Assembly (NCBI RefSeq): GCF_937616625.2
Contig: NC_065571.1
Span: 7,194,501 to 7,258,500 of the forward strand
Length of the DNA: 64,000 bases
Source: Mercurialis annua
Taxonomy: Eukaryota; Streptophyta; Magnoliopsida; Malpighiales; Euphorbiaceae
Reading direction: 5' to 3'
The notes under the pieces were generated by a model. That model did not search any database, was not told where the DNA came from, and saw only the letters and a list, made by a program, of their open reading frames with translations. Both the position numbers and the translations under genes were made by a program. This document shows, piece after piece, positions 36,001-45,963 of the stretch. Each line of letters begins with the position of its first letter. The first letter of the stretch is position 1.

Positions 36001-38294
36001 TCACTCATGACGACCGGCTCTGATACCAAGTTGTTATGGTCCCGCGAATAGGATCTCGTCACAGGTCTATTACTCGGAAAATCTCGTCGATTTCCCTTGT
36101 TTTTCCTGTTCTTCGATAAACCTATTTTTTGAGATGATAATGGTGATTTGTTCAAGAGATCACCAACTCTCCTTTTCTTTAATTTGTGACTGAATTACTG
36201 ATTGCTTTATTGAATATAATCTTCCCCTTTAAATAGAGAAGAATTTAAACTACAAAAGGAAAAGAATCCCTACTTAATATGGATTCCTAATAAGCATAAA
36301 TAATACTTCCTAAATAATAGAAAACTAAACATTCCTAATTAAGAGTCTAGATATTAGCTAACAAAATGGGAACTTTATTATTACAGCTGTAATAAAACAG
36401 CTGATCATAACAATTTACTTGTCTAAGTTGTCTTATATGGTTGAATGGCTGTAATCCAAAATAAAATGGACTAGGAGAAAAAATATGTGTGTAATAGATT
36501 TTTAAGGAAATGTCTAAAATCTGCTTAGTTCCTGGCTGAATGTTCTCGTTGTAATGCAAGGATACCTGTATGGTTTGCAGTTTTATGAGGTCCGTAGTAG
36601 AACCAAAAATAAACACAAAAAGTTTCTAAGCATTTATTCAAATATTTTTCTTTGTGCTTGTGTATTTCTATTCTGTGCATAAGGGCGTGCATGTGTATTA
36701 CGTATGACACACAGAGACTGATGCACTTGAATCTTTGATACACATTTCTCTCAGCTTTCTTTCTAAACGTCTTTTATGTGCTGCAAAAAACTTGAAACTG
36801 GTTTGGTTTGAAATTTTTTGCCAGTCTCAAATTCTTGAAGCACTGGGAGCTACTGTTGAAAGGGTAAGACCGGTATCAATTACCCACAAAGACCACTTCG
36901 TAAATGTTGCAAGGCAACGGGCACAGGAAGCAAACGAGTTAGCTTCAGAGTGTAGGAATTATGATCAAGTTGATGGCAAAGATCCTAAACAAATTAACGG
37001 GTACTTATCTGAAGGAGAAAAACAGGGTTCAGTTTTCCCAAAACATAGCAGCGGCGGCTTCTTTGCTGACCAGTTCGAAAATCTGGCAAACTCTCGAGCC
37101 CATTATGAGGGCACTGGGCGTGAAATTTGGGAACAAACTAAGGGTAGTTTAGATGCATTTGTGGCAGCTGCAGGCACCGGTGGTACTGTAGCTGGTGTTT
37201 CGAGGTTTCTAAAGGTTAAACTCTTTTCCCTTTTTAAAATTTTAGTATTACATATTTTTAGGATAGTATCGTAAATACATGTTACATTATCTACAGGAAA
37301 AGAATTCAAACATCAAGTGCTTTCTTATAGATCCTCCTGGTTCTGGTTTGTTCAATAAGATAACAAGGGGGGTTATGTACTCTAAAGAGGAGGCTGAAGG
37401 AAAAAGGCTGAAGAATCCATTTGACACGATAACAGAAGGAATAGGAATTAATAGAATAACAGATAATTTTATGATGGCAAAACTTGATGGTGCTTTTAGA
37501 GGCACAGATAAGGAGGCTGTGGAAATGTCAAGGTGAGCCCTTGCTCTGCGCTTGAGATCTCTTTCGAGCCATTTTTCCTTTTCGCCAAGCAGTAAGAACG
37601 CATAATCACCTATAAATGATGTGCCAATGTCCTAACATGTCTTCTTTGAATCTTTCCTTTGTTTGACTTCTTATTTACTCCTATTAGAAACTAATTGATA
37701 GTTTTCGTTAACCTAAAATCTTCTAGAATATCTGTAGATTCTGTTATCTTTGGCTTTTTCAATGAAATGACTTCTTTCAGTGCTTAATATCGTTCCCTTT
37801 CAGTTTCGTTTACTGAAACCGAATCGAACTGACTGGTTTGGTTTATTTTGGTTTGAAATATCTTAGATCTTTATAAATTTGGTTCAGTTTTGAAAAAATT
37901 TAAATTTCTAGTTTTAGTCCGGTTTGAACTAAATGCACACCCCGACTACTGACCATGATATTTCAGGAGTTATCCCTGTTAATTTACTTGCTATGTCTAA
38001 ACAAAAGCTGTTTCAATGATCATTATCCAAACAAAATTTTCTGAGTGTGTACTGTAACTTGACTTTTTCAGTTTTCTTCTGAAGAATGATGGCCTCTTTT
38101 TGGGTAGTTCTTCAGCCATGAATTGTGTTGGGGCTGTTAGAGTTGCGCAGTCGATTGGCCCTGGTCACACAATTGTAACCATTCTTTGCGATAGTGGGAT
38201 GAGGCATCTAAGTAAGTTTCACAGCGCCGAGTATCTGTCACAGCACGGTTTAACGCCCACAGCTACTGGATTGGAGTTTCTAGGTATCAAATAA
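33025..38294 (+). CDS. PLP-dependent cysteine synthase-like protein with N-terminal membrane segment
   Basis: Exons 33025-33243, 33657-33731, 34379-34522, 36825-37214, 37297-37532, 38072-38294 give 428 aa. Fold type II PLP enzyme of the O-acetylserine sulfhydrylase/cystathionine beta-synthase family; closest in my memory to Arabidopsis At1g55880 and fungal cysteine synthase 2-type proteins. N-terminal hydrophobic stretch (about 8-27, GAIVAAVSVSMAVLSYLF); DAVGNTPLIRI; NPGGSVKDR with Schiff-base Lys88; GTGGTVAGVSRFLK phosphate loop; C-terminal CDSGMRHLSKF. The loop that is usually TSGNTG reads TEGSVGS, and there is an insertion (about ASECRNYDQVDGK…GSVFPKH) absent from standard OAS sulfhydrylases, so the substrate may differ. 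The yeast relative sits in the mitochondrial outer membrane; location here is inference. ATG at 33025 chosen; the frame upstream lacks ATG. Intron 3 holds a retrotransposon. Confidence 0.9.
34238..34263. repeat. CCATGT hexamer microsatellite
   Basis: Four CCATGT units in tandem in intron 2 of the cysteine-synthase-like gene. Confidence 0.9.
34556..34936 (-). repeat. 3' LTR of the gag-only element
   Basis: On + it starts TGTTATGGTCCCGCG and ends GATCATAACA. No difference from the other LTR seen in 381 bp. Confidence 0.93.
34983..36008 (-). CDS. Gag polyprotein of a Ty3/gypsy-type retrotransposon
   Basis: Intact 341-codon ORF beginning MSDIEILAAKLDAF just inside the primer site. The frame stays open into the LTR, with an earlier ATG at 36155, but a start inside the LTR is less likely. 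N-terminal heptad-like helix (about 1-36), a charged Gly/Ser linker, then the retrotransposon gag core (FPTYDGTNDPLGWLKRCE, then ALWFD-like EAQLWFDQVEQEE, LTPRQQVNLFTAGL). C-terminal zinc-knuckle-like CFNCDALYSPGHKCK, a form common in plant gypsy gags. Role: capsid formation and RNA packaging of the element. No pol follows; about 45 bp separates the stop from the 3' LTR. Confidence 0.88.
   Translation of the reverse strand: MSDIEILAAKLDAFMEQMATRQRALEEQVAELSISFRGKGNGSGKDKAEVQESEIGGCSRSSGHGDKSDSQSGGFMVPRYSKMEFPTYDGTNDPLGWLKRCEKFFNNQRTAEGDKVGLAAFHLLGEAQLWFDQVEQEEAELNWGRFRECCHIRFGPPLSNNPLGELANLNQTESVEDYQHQFQSLLARTSDLTPRQQVNLFTAGLKEEIRIDIEFQQPGNLGIAMNLARALERKQRVSQGTLNSRANMSGPITKPYNNELVASVNRNSVVQGNNFESASNIGSKMVTPPIKLLSKAEMSERRARGQCFNCDALYSPGHKCKRLFCLLLYDPEEEGTFQSEC
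36032..36412 (-). repeat. 5' LTR of the gag-only element
   Basis: Same 381-bp sequence as 34556-34936. The tRNA-Met primer site directly adjoins it. Confidence 0.93.
37790..37945. repeat. CGGTTTGG repeat fragment in intron 5
   Basis: CTGAAACCGAATCGAACTGA, then GGTTTGGTTTATTTTGGTTT, ending AATGCACACCCCGACTA. Resembles one end of the TAGGGGTGTGCA repeat family seen at 41227 and in the TPK1 intron. Confidence 0.35.
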
Positions 38295-39232
38295 ATATTT
38301 GAGCTTTGCAGCTACAACTACGATTTTTCAGACTGTCCTCTTAAGGTTTGACTTGGAAATTTTGGCAGTTAGATAATTAAGCAGTGAAATTAGGTTGATA
38401 ACTATTAGTTTTAGCCAGGAACATGATTTATACAATATTTTATTGAAGATTGATAACTGTTAGTTTTAGCCAGGAACATGATTCTGTAGATTTATTCTGA
38501 TTATTATTTTGACATATTGAAATTGAAATGGCATTGGTCACAAAATGTTCAGTGCTGGTGTGTTCTCTGTGTACAATACTTTGATGAATGTATGAACAAT
38601 TACAAACTTATGATACTTTGATGGATATTCAACAAACATTTGCAAAATCCATATTTGTATTCTAGCGCAATTACAGTTTTCTTGTGCCGTTAGATAAATT
38701 TATTATTCGCTTTTTACATTATCTTATTTTGAATATTGGGTTCATGCACTTCTATTTTTGTTGAAATTAAGTCCGTCAATCGGCTTTTTTCCGGCCTAAT
38801 TTGACACTGTTAACGCTTTTTGTAATAGAGGGACTTAGCGCCTACAAACTTTAAAATGTAAGGACTCGATCTATACAAATTGTTGTGGAGGGATCCATTT
38901 TAAAAAGGGTGATAGAGCAGAATCTAAATATGTAATTTGCTGAAAATATATAACACTTGATGCCGAAACATTTTAAGATAAGGCAAGTTAATTATAATCT
39001 GCAGAAGCTTCATAAAATACAAGGATAATACAAAAATGCACTCTTACATTACATACAGGCTTGTCTAGTTGGCAGAATCAAAAAATGACAATATTTAGTG
39101 GCGGAATTAGAAATTTAAAACGACTGGCGACGGGAGAAGAGGCAGGATGAAATGATTAATATGAAGATGATGCCAAAAAGCTAACGGTGATTGGCCGTTA
39201 AGGTTCGCCAGGCGCCTGCCGCCTTTGCTTGC
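38295..39232. other. Convergent spacer
   Basis: 3' flanks of the cysteine-synthase-like gene (+) and of the 39233-39967 gene (-). A direct repeat of about 45 bp (GATAACTGTTAGTTTTAGCC, GGAACATGATT) occurs at about 38396 and 38451. No gene seen. Confidence 0.5.
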
Positions 39233-39967
39233 CTATCCTTGAATCTCTAAACCGGAACCTTTGATGGATCCCACAGAAAGGTCAATCTCAATCAAATTCT
39301 CCTCCTCATTCACCTCATTGAACTCTGCTAATAACTCCATTAGTCCATCTTGCCTAAAAACGGATTCAGAAAAGTACTCTGCTAAACCCGTCTGCAGTTT
39401 CTCCTCCGAATCTTCATTCATTTCGGACGAACTACTATCTGGAAAACTGATTTCAATGAGATTATCATCTTCACCACCATCATCATCAGAAATCGAACAA
39501 TCAGTGATCGTTTTACCCACATTATCGAAATTCATCCAACCAAGATCAAAATTTTCACTAGCTAAGAAGCCATCACTACTCTCACTAGCTGATGGAAAAT
39601 CCATGGACTCAACTTGATACTCACTGACTTCACTTTTTTCGGCAGCATTACAAAACGTAGCAGCTTCCAGTTCATTATCAGAACTTGGCTTCAGTTCACT
39701 AACTTCTTCTGCAAGTAAGCTGCTTGGGCTACACATTGAACCCTCATCTTGAGCAGGATTCTCAACAACAGTCACATTTTTCTTTAAAGCAAAAATGAAA
39801 ATAGTTGACAAAAGCAAAATAGAGACTGTAGCAGGAAAATTAAAGAACCCAAAACAGCTTATAAAACAGATAAAGATTAAACTAGTGACAAGGACTGCAA
39901 AAAAAAGTAATGAGAGTTTGAGAAAACACTTGAAATTAGAGATTTGTCTCTCATTTGAGTTTTTCAT
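39233..39967 (-). CDS. Membrane protein with two TM segments and long acidic tail, function unknown
   Basis: Single-exon, 244 aa, starting MKNSNERQISNFKCF. TM1 about 17-38 (LSLLFFAVLVTSLIFICFIS) and TM2 about 43-61 (FPATVSILLLSTIFIFALK) are close together, so probably a hairpin. The remaining 180 residues are Ser/Glu/Asp-rich (SASESSDGF, SISDDDGGEDDN). They carry two related short motifs, NLIEISFPDS and, near the C-terminus, NLIEIDLSVGSIKGSGLEI. That last motif is conserved in uncharacterised plant proteins I recall but cannot name. No catalytic motif is visible. Codon use and lack of frame breaks support a real gene; an ORF on the other strand is a shadow. Confidence 0.78.
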   Translation of the reverse strand: MKNSNERQISNFKCFLKLSLLFFAVLVTSLIFICFISCFGFFNFPATVSILLLSTIFIFALKKNVTVVENPAQDEGSMCSPSSLLAEEVSELKPSSDNELEAATFCNAAEKSEVSEYQVESMDFPSASESSDGFLASENFDLGWMNFDNVGKTITDCSISDDDGGEDDNLIEISFPDSSSSEMNEDSEEKLQTGLAEYFSESVFRQDGLMELLAEFNEVNEEENLIEIDLSVGSIKGSGLEIQG

Positions 39968-40626
39968 TTTTGTTTTCAGGGATCAGAAACAGCTTCTTGA
40001 CATGAGATAATAAAAGAAAAGAGAGATAATATAAAACTTTTGATTCAGAATTAATTTATTTATCTCTTAAATAACACAAACTGTTTGTTTGTTTGTTCTC
40101 ATCTGCTACTGCTGAGTAACTCTGATTCTCTTGAAAAGAACAAAATAGAGATCATTTCTCAATCTCTAAGCTCTAAAATGACCATATCCATGTGCTATAG
40201 TATAACATCTATCACATATGTGCTCTCCACATGCCACACCATGGATCCCATCTAGTGGCCAAACTACAATTTTTGTGCAGGTGGGAAAAATAAGTTTCTT
40301 GATTGAATCATATGTGGTTCGGCTATCCTTTTAGACCGAACTATATGTTAATTATGTTATTTGACTAAAATTTTAAAAAAATTATTCGATTGTCTTTAAA
40401 ATGATTGATTGGTATTTCTATGGTCTCGATCATTTTGGAACCGGATGCGACGGTCGCCCCACCTCGGTTCCCCCACTGAACCCATCAACACCTAAAACTC
40501 ACCAACCAAAAAAATTTCATCCTTCTTAACAATGTCTTTTTCACATTGTTATTCTCTTTTTACCCATATGGCAACAAATAAAAACCCATTCTAAATAACT
40601 TACATCAATAACTATGAATTGTTGCT

Positions 40627-40733
40627 ACCAACGAGCTGTAACTCAAATGGTATAAACGCTGGGCAGCAAATGCCAAGGTCGTGGGTTCTAATCCTCCCAC
40701 AAGCGCTCCCTCCTCCCCAATTATCCAAAAAAA
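40627..40733 (+). mobile_element. tRNA-derived SINE
   Basis: Begins near ACCAACGAGCTGTAACTC. A-box-like AACTCAAATGGTATAA and B-box-like GGTCGTGGGTTCTAATCC are about 35 bp apart. It ends in an A tract. Flanking 16-bp target duplications, 40611-40626 (ACTATGAATTGTTGCT) and 40734-40749, differ at one base. Too short and diverged to be a working tRNA gene. Confidence 0.85.
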
Positions 40734-41226
40734 ACTATCAATTGTTGCTCAATGTGATAATACTATTGTTGTAGACATGTTTCCTAATTTAAAATTTGTT
40801 ACGTTTACATCCGCACTATAGATTTTTTATTGCTAGTGTGACAATTTTGTCTATAAAATTAATTTATATACTAATTATCCATACTTATAAGTCGAGATGG
40901 AAAATTGCTACTTAAATCATTTTACTTCGAATCACAAGTTCTGCCACCGGTTAACCGGTTGCTCAAACGAGAACAGTAAGAAGTAATGATGACCCATTTT
41001 GTATTGTCTGCAATTATAGCATCAAAGTGTAATGATATCAGTCATTTGTGCTAGTGCATGCCCCTCTTGATGGAATCCCATTACTTCAAAGAGTTTTATA
41101 TTTTTTGGATTGATGCCAAGGAGACAACATTTAGCCTTGTGTTTCAGACAAGCTAATGGAGTTGTTGAAATAAGATGGTCAGGTTCAAAGTAGGCACTGT
41201 AAACAGACATTGATTGCATTCCACTG

Positions 41227-41470
41227 CCTGCATGTAGGGGTGTGCAACAACCGAATCGGATAATGGAATTGAACTAACAGATTCGGTTTGGTTTACTTTG
41301 ATATTATAAAAAGTTATTTTTTCGGTTCGAATTGATTATAAAGATAAAATTTTAATAAAGTTTTAATGAAATAGAACCGAACAAAAAAAATTAACCGACC
41401 CTTCTAGTTCGTTTTGTTTCAATTTTTTTTTTGATTCGATTCAGTTTTGTGGGAACCATGGTGGGGTGGA
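41227..41470. repeat. TAGGGGTGTGCA repeat with CGGTT motifs
   Basis: Starts TAGGGGTGTGCAACAACCGA, with GATTCGGTTTGGTTTAC and TCGATTCAGTTTTG words further on. The right end is not defined. Confidence 0.35.
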
Positions 41471-42097
41471 TGTCATATTATGTTTTCAAAATGTAGTTTC
41501 AATGAGTACCAAATTTTATTTTAAAGAAAATTAATTATTTTTTTAGAAAAAAAGGATAAATAAGAATATCAATTAGGTTATAATTATAGATTAAATTAGA
41601 ATAATTATAATTAATTAAGTTAATTAGAGATTAAATAAGAATTACTTATAGTATTTATATCAACTTTTATTTCGATGAACTCGCCCAAGTTACGGAGTGT
41701 AAATTTAAAAAAAAAAATCTTTAATTTTTATAAAATAATGTTTAATATAAAGGCAGATCCGGACCTTGAGGTAAACATTAGAGGCATAAGTAAACCTGCG
41801 CTTAGTTGTACTAGCCATGACATTCATGTCATCATCCACGTAGAAAAGAGATGACGGAAAATTTGAAATATTTAACCGCGTCAAAAATAACGGCATAGAT
41901 AGATCAGTTTTGAAATGCCAGGAGTGTATTTCAACCAAAATCAAACGTCGGGGAAAATTCCGGTCTTAGGATAAACATTAAGGGCATAAACAAACCTTTT
42001 CCCCTAAATCAAAGAGCAGCTGTGCACGGGTCCACGGGACAACCCTCTCGCTCAAAAGACAACCAAAAGGAGGTTTCTGGTTCCGTACTATTCTTCT

Positions 42098-42119
42098 TTA
42101 GGGTTAGGGTTAGGGTTTT
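42098..42119 (+). promoter_or_regulatory. Telobox-type repeat upstream of the four-exon gene
   Basis: TTAGGGTTAGGGTTAGGGTT: three plant telobox-like AGGGTT units about 200 bp upstream of the ATG at 42319. Such interstitial motifs are frequent near start sites of plant growth and translation genes and bind TRB/Myb-type factors. Confidence 0.6.
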
Positions 42120-42318
42120 TAATTTTAATTGACATTTCAATTTGTATTTATTCTCAGTTAAGTTTCTATTTTTGTCTACATACAATAATAAATTTTGTTG
42201 TTCGTTGGATTTCATAATAAATAATAATAAAAAAATCCCTCTGATCTTTGATTGATTAATCCAAATCTGGGCTTTAGCGCCCTGTTGCCATTAAAATCGA
42301 TGATCGTCAGCGTTTCTC

Positions 42319-43996
42319 ATGGACACCTCTCAATTGGATAATTCTCTTCCACTCAATGATCAAGCAGATGAATGGGGTATTTAATTTTTTTCCCAAAAGT
42401 AAAAAGTTTGATTTTTATGGTTTATTGAGTTTTTTTTGTGCTTTTAGTGAATTGTATTATTGGTTATGTTATGATTTTATTAGTTTTGATAGATTGGTGT
42501 CTTTGTTTTGTTAGTTTTAGTAGCTGCGAAGTCTTTATTTTCAGATACACAGGAAGTGAATTTGATTTGGCAGTATTATTTTGTAGTTATTGAGGCAGTT
42601 TATTTGTTTAAAAGACTGCTTATTTCTCATGATTATGACGCGGTGCAACAATTAATAAGCGGGTGACCTACAAGGACTTCATCTTTGAGTATCTTGAATT
42701 TGATTACTTCATTGACTTGTTTCATTAATTAGTAACTGTCTTTTCGTCAATAGTTTACCATCAGCTGTAATACTGGACAGTGTTTGCAACTAACATTTAC
42801 ATATACGCATTTTGAACATGTTATCTATGACTTATAATTGATGAACTTTTTGTGACAAATAGAGACTGTATGGATACATTACAAGCATTACTTTGTCCTC
42901 CGTTTCATTTTTTCAGTGTCTTCCCTGCATGCTTCCCCCCTCCCCATTTTTATGCATTCATTTTCAAATGAAGTTGGTAGTCTGGTTTCTACGATGAAAA
43001 ATTTGCATCTGTTAGAGGTTTCTTGTATGTCAAACATGATTAAGCACTTCATTACATTGGATATATAAGTCCTTAAATGGTGATGTACGTTCCTAAATGG
43101 TTGTCAAGTTAGTGATATAGTTAAATGATCCATTCTCCCTGTAATGACTTGTATAGGTGTTAGAATAATAGGCCAACAAGTCCTTATCCTGTCTATTTTT
43201 GTTTACCTTGTTTGTTACTATTATGCTATGGCCATTTGAATGGCATGAACCTGTGGGAAGTGGGGACAAAAGAACTGAATGTGTTTTCTTTTTAACCCAA
43301 TTTTTTGAGACATTAGGTGAATTTGTCGATCTTTCAGATGCGGAGTTGTTCAAAGAGAGTGAGAGAGAGGGAGCTAGATATTTTTGTCAAATCTCATTGA
43401 TGTTGTTTTGTGCATCTGTGTCTTTTATTTTCTTTTAAGAGTTAAAGATTCACCTTTTTCACTCGAAATCTCTGAACTGGAATGCTGTGTGCTAGACACC
43501 GATGGATTTGTGTTACCAAGTTTGGGAATAGAAGACCCAGATTGGAGTACACTTCATGCTTCTGAAGTAGAACCTTCAAAACCTCCTTCTCCGAAGGTCA
43601 GCTGCAGTAATTATAGCTTTATTTGCTCAAAAGTCACTTTTTGATTTGGCTGTTACATTTTTTTACCGTGACGATTATAAACTACAACCAATATATTTGG
43701 TTATTGTGTTTGTGCAGACCAAAAAGGAAGAGAACATATACCTAGGACCTCACGGGGCTCCTCCTCAATCAAAGCTGCAAGATCTGAACCCATCTGGTCG
43801 TAAACAGCGTTTCAAGCAGAAACTGAAGGAAGCAGATAGGCGAACTACTGGAGCAGGAAGGGAAAATAAGTTAGAAAATTTGCGAGACCTCGTGGGCGCT
43901 GGGAGGGGAAATGCCAACGTGTCAAAAGGCTCTCCTCGAGACTGGTTAGACCAACATTGCCATGAATCAGAGTTTGAAAAGTGGTCCTCTCAATGA
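42319..43996 (+). CDS. Conserved plant protein of unknown function, four exons
   Basis: Exons 42319-42376, 43338-43358, 43442-43596, 43718-43996 give 170 aa with all phases consistent. Exon 2 is a 21-nt microexon (GT-AG; intron 2 ends AAGAG). N-terminus MDTSQLDNSLPLNDQADEW, then DAELFKEIKDSPFSLEISEL. The C-terminal part is basic and looks the most conserved: LGPHGAPPQSKLQDLN, GRKQRFKQKLKEADRR, then ENKLENLRDLVGAGRG and a tail GSPRDWLDQHCHESEFEKW. No enzyme motif, TM segment or signal peptide. The basic helix could contact RNA or protein, but this is a guess. I recognise similar plant proteins but no name. The exon 2 model needs transcript support; skipping both ends would break the frame. Confidence 0.68.
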
Positions 43997-45963
43997 GGTT
44001 CTTGTTGGTACCTTCTCTTATCTAGTCTAAATCTATTGCAAGTTTCACATATTTGGATATACTGATATTTATTGAATCCGTATGTATTGTGACAATAATG
44101 GATTATCAAATGCACCATTTGTTTTTGTTGCTGCTTATGCAAAATATAAATGGAAATGCTAGGTCTAATTATGCTTCCTACGTACAAGTGAAAAGCAAAT
44201 ATTGTTTTGGTGTACTAACATGCAAAACCTATGAATTATTTACTCTTGCTTTAAATTTCGAACCTTTTTGATTTGTTTAATTAATTTTTAGAAGAGGAAT
44301 AAATTCCAATATCAGAATTTTGAATTGTTCAATTAAAAAAGAAAACTTGAAGTGTTAAAATTAGAATTATAGGATGATAAACACACAGCTACAACTTTGA
44401 GCACATTTGTTTTGGTCAATTGATTGAGATTAAAAAGTTCTTAATGCTACTATTTATTTTATTTTTAAAAAATCTCTATATTTAATCACAACTTATACAT
44501 ATGTAAAATTTCAGATAAATAGCTACTGGCTAATGATTAGGGGTATAACTGATTTCAATGTTGCTCGCTAGCTATGCGAAACTCTTTTTGATAAACTTGA
44601 CCTGAGCTTGAAATTTTAAGGCTTGTTTAGTAAACGAGTCTCGTTCATATATTTATATGTTAATTTGATATATTAAATTTTAATTTTTAATCTTTGAAAA
44701 ATTAATTTATATATTTTTTGTTAAAAAAATATATTATGGATAATTTAAATTTATTTTTACATATAAATAAATGTATTATTAATTTTTTTATTACATTGTT
44801 GAATAATTTAGTTTGATTTAAATTTCTAAATAACAATAGGATTCAGTCAAACTCGTTAAACTTGTGAGTTTTTGATAAGCTCGAAAATACTCGCTAAAAA
44901 CTTCTCGATGCGTTTCAATTTGACTCGACTAGTTCATGTCTCTGCTAAAGATGCATATGCGCTATTGTGGGCGGGTTAAAAGTTGGGCTTTTTACTCAAA
45001 TAACCAACATTCAAGTTTGATTTACTTTTATACTGATTCATGTTTGATATTTTAAAACTACCATATAAAAAAGAATTTATTACTTTTATACTATTCATCT
45101 AAATAGAACCCTAATAGCACAAAACTCTCTCTTCAGATTTTTCTATCCTTTCTCTCTCAACTCACCTTTTGTTCTTTGCATCAATCCGCCTCCGCTGTTC
45201 CATTTTCGTCGTTCCGCTTTCGTCTCGCCGTTAGCTTTCTTTTATCGTTTTGATTTCAGATCTGAAATTTTTTGTTCTTTCTTTTATTTTTCAGATCTGT
45301 AATTTGTTTATTTATTACTGTTTTTCACCATCAAACATGTATAAAGAGTTTATTTAAAGAATCTAAACTCATTTTATGTAATGTAGAATAATTCTGTGAT
45401 TTTATAGAATAAAATTCTGTTATTTCTGCATTTTTTTGTGTTTCTGCATTTTTTTATTCTGCAAAACAAATTCTTGACGATAATTGATTGCTGAATTATT
45501 GTAATGTTACAATGTTGTTGATTTTATGTTGACTTTATGTTGATATCAACTGATTTTTTTATATTTTAATATTGAAAAATAAGATAATATTGTCTGTGAA
45601 ATCAACTAAAAAAATTAAATTAAATTAAATTGAGACTAGAAATGATATGGTAGCATCAAGGAGAAGACATATAATGATGTTGAATTATTTGTAATATTAC
45701 AGTGTTGATATTGTGTTGATTTTCGGTTGATATTTTGTTGATTTTATCATCGGTGAAGAAGACAATAATGATGTTAAATTATTGTAATGTTACAATGTTG
45801 ATCTTATGTTGATATTGTGTTGATATTATGTTGATATTTACTTGATTTAACATTAACGAAAAAGAACACATTATATGTGAAATAAAATAAAAATATTGAT
45901 ATCAAATTGCAAAAATGTTTAAAAAATAAAAATTAGTGCAAAAAAAGATTGAAAAATTTAAAT
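43997..45963. other. Repeat-rich spacer, TGTTGAT words
   Basis: After the gene's 3' flank (to about 44300) it is AT-rich. 45110-45300 is CT-rich and reads like a plant leader (TCTCTCAACTCACC…CAGATCTG), without an ORF. 45480-45850 contains many TGTTGAT/TGTTGATATT words, which resume at 47810 beyond the Mutator-like element, so that element was inserted in this older repeat. Confidence 0.5.

Larger units (their letters stand above)
34556..36412 (-). mobile_element. Gag-only LTR retrotransposon (TR-GAG type) in intron 3
   Basis: 1857 bp, antisense to the host gene. Two 381-bp LTRs (34556-34936 and 36032-36412) appear identical. Target duplication ATTTA at 34551-34555 and 36413-36417. Element orientation is -, so the right LTR is the 5' one: next to it lies TGGTATCAGAGCC (complement of 36016-36028), the primer site for initiator tRNA-Met, and next to the 3' LTR lies the polypurine tract GACAAAGGGAGTAA (complement of 34937-34950). 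It encodes gag only, with no protease, RT, RNase H or integrase, so it depends on a gypsy-type helper. All cis-signals needed for movement look complete. Confidence 0.95.
39968..42097. other. Divergent spacer with a SINE
   Basis: Upstream region of the - strand two-TM gene, then AT-rich DNA with a SINE (40627-40733) and a TAGGGGTGTGCA repeat (41227-41470). About 41755-41800 and 41940-41995 share GGACCTTGAGGTAAACATTA-like sequence (CCGG(A/T)C..T.AGG.TAAACATTA), a diverged direct repeat. No gene seen. Confidence 0.45.

Noticed and set aside
36009..36155. Gag start at 36155 inside the LTR
   Set aside because: The frame is open there, but the start would read LTR and the tRNA primer site as protein; the ATG at 36008 right after the primer site is more likely.
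40627..40733. A functional tRNA gene
   Set aside because: A and B boxes exist but no cloverleaf with acceptor stem; the A tract and 16-bp target duplication show a SINE.
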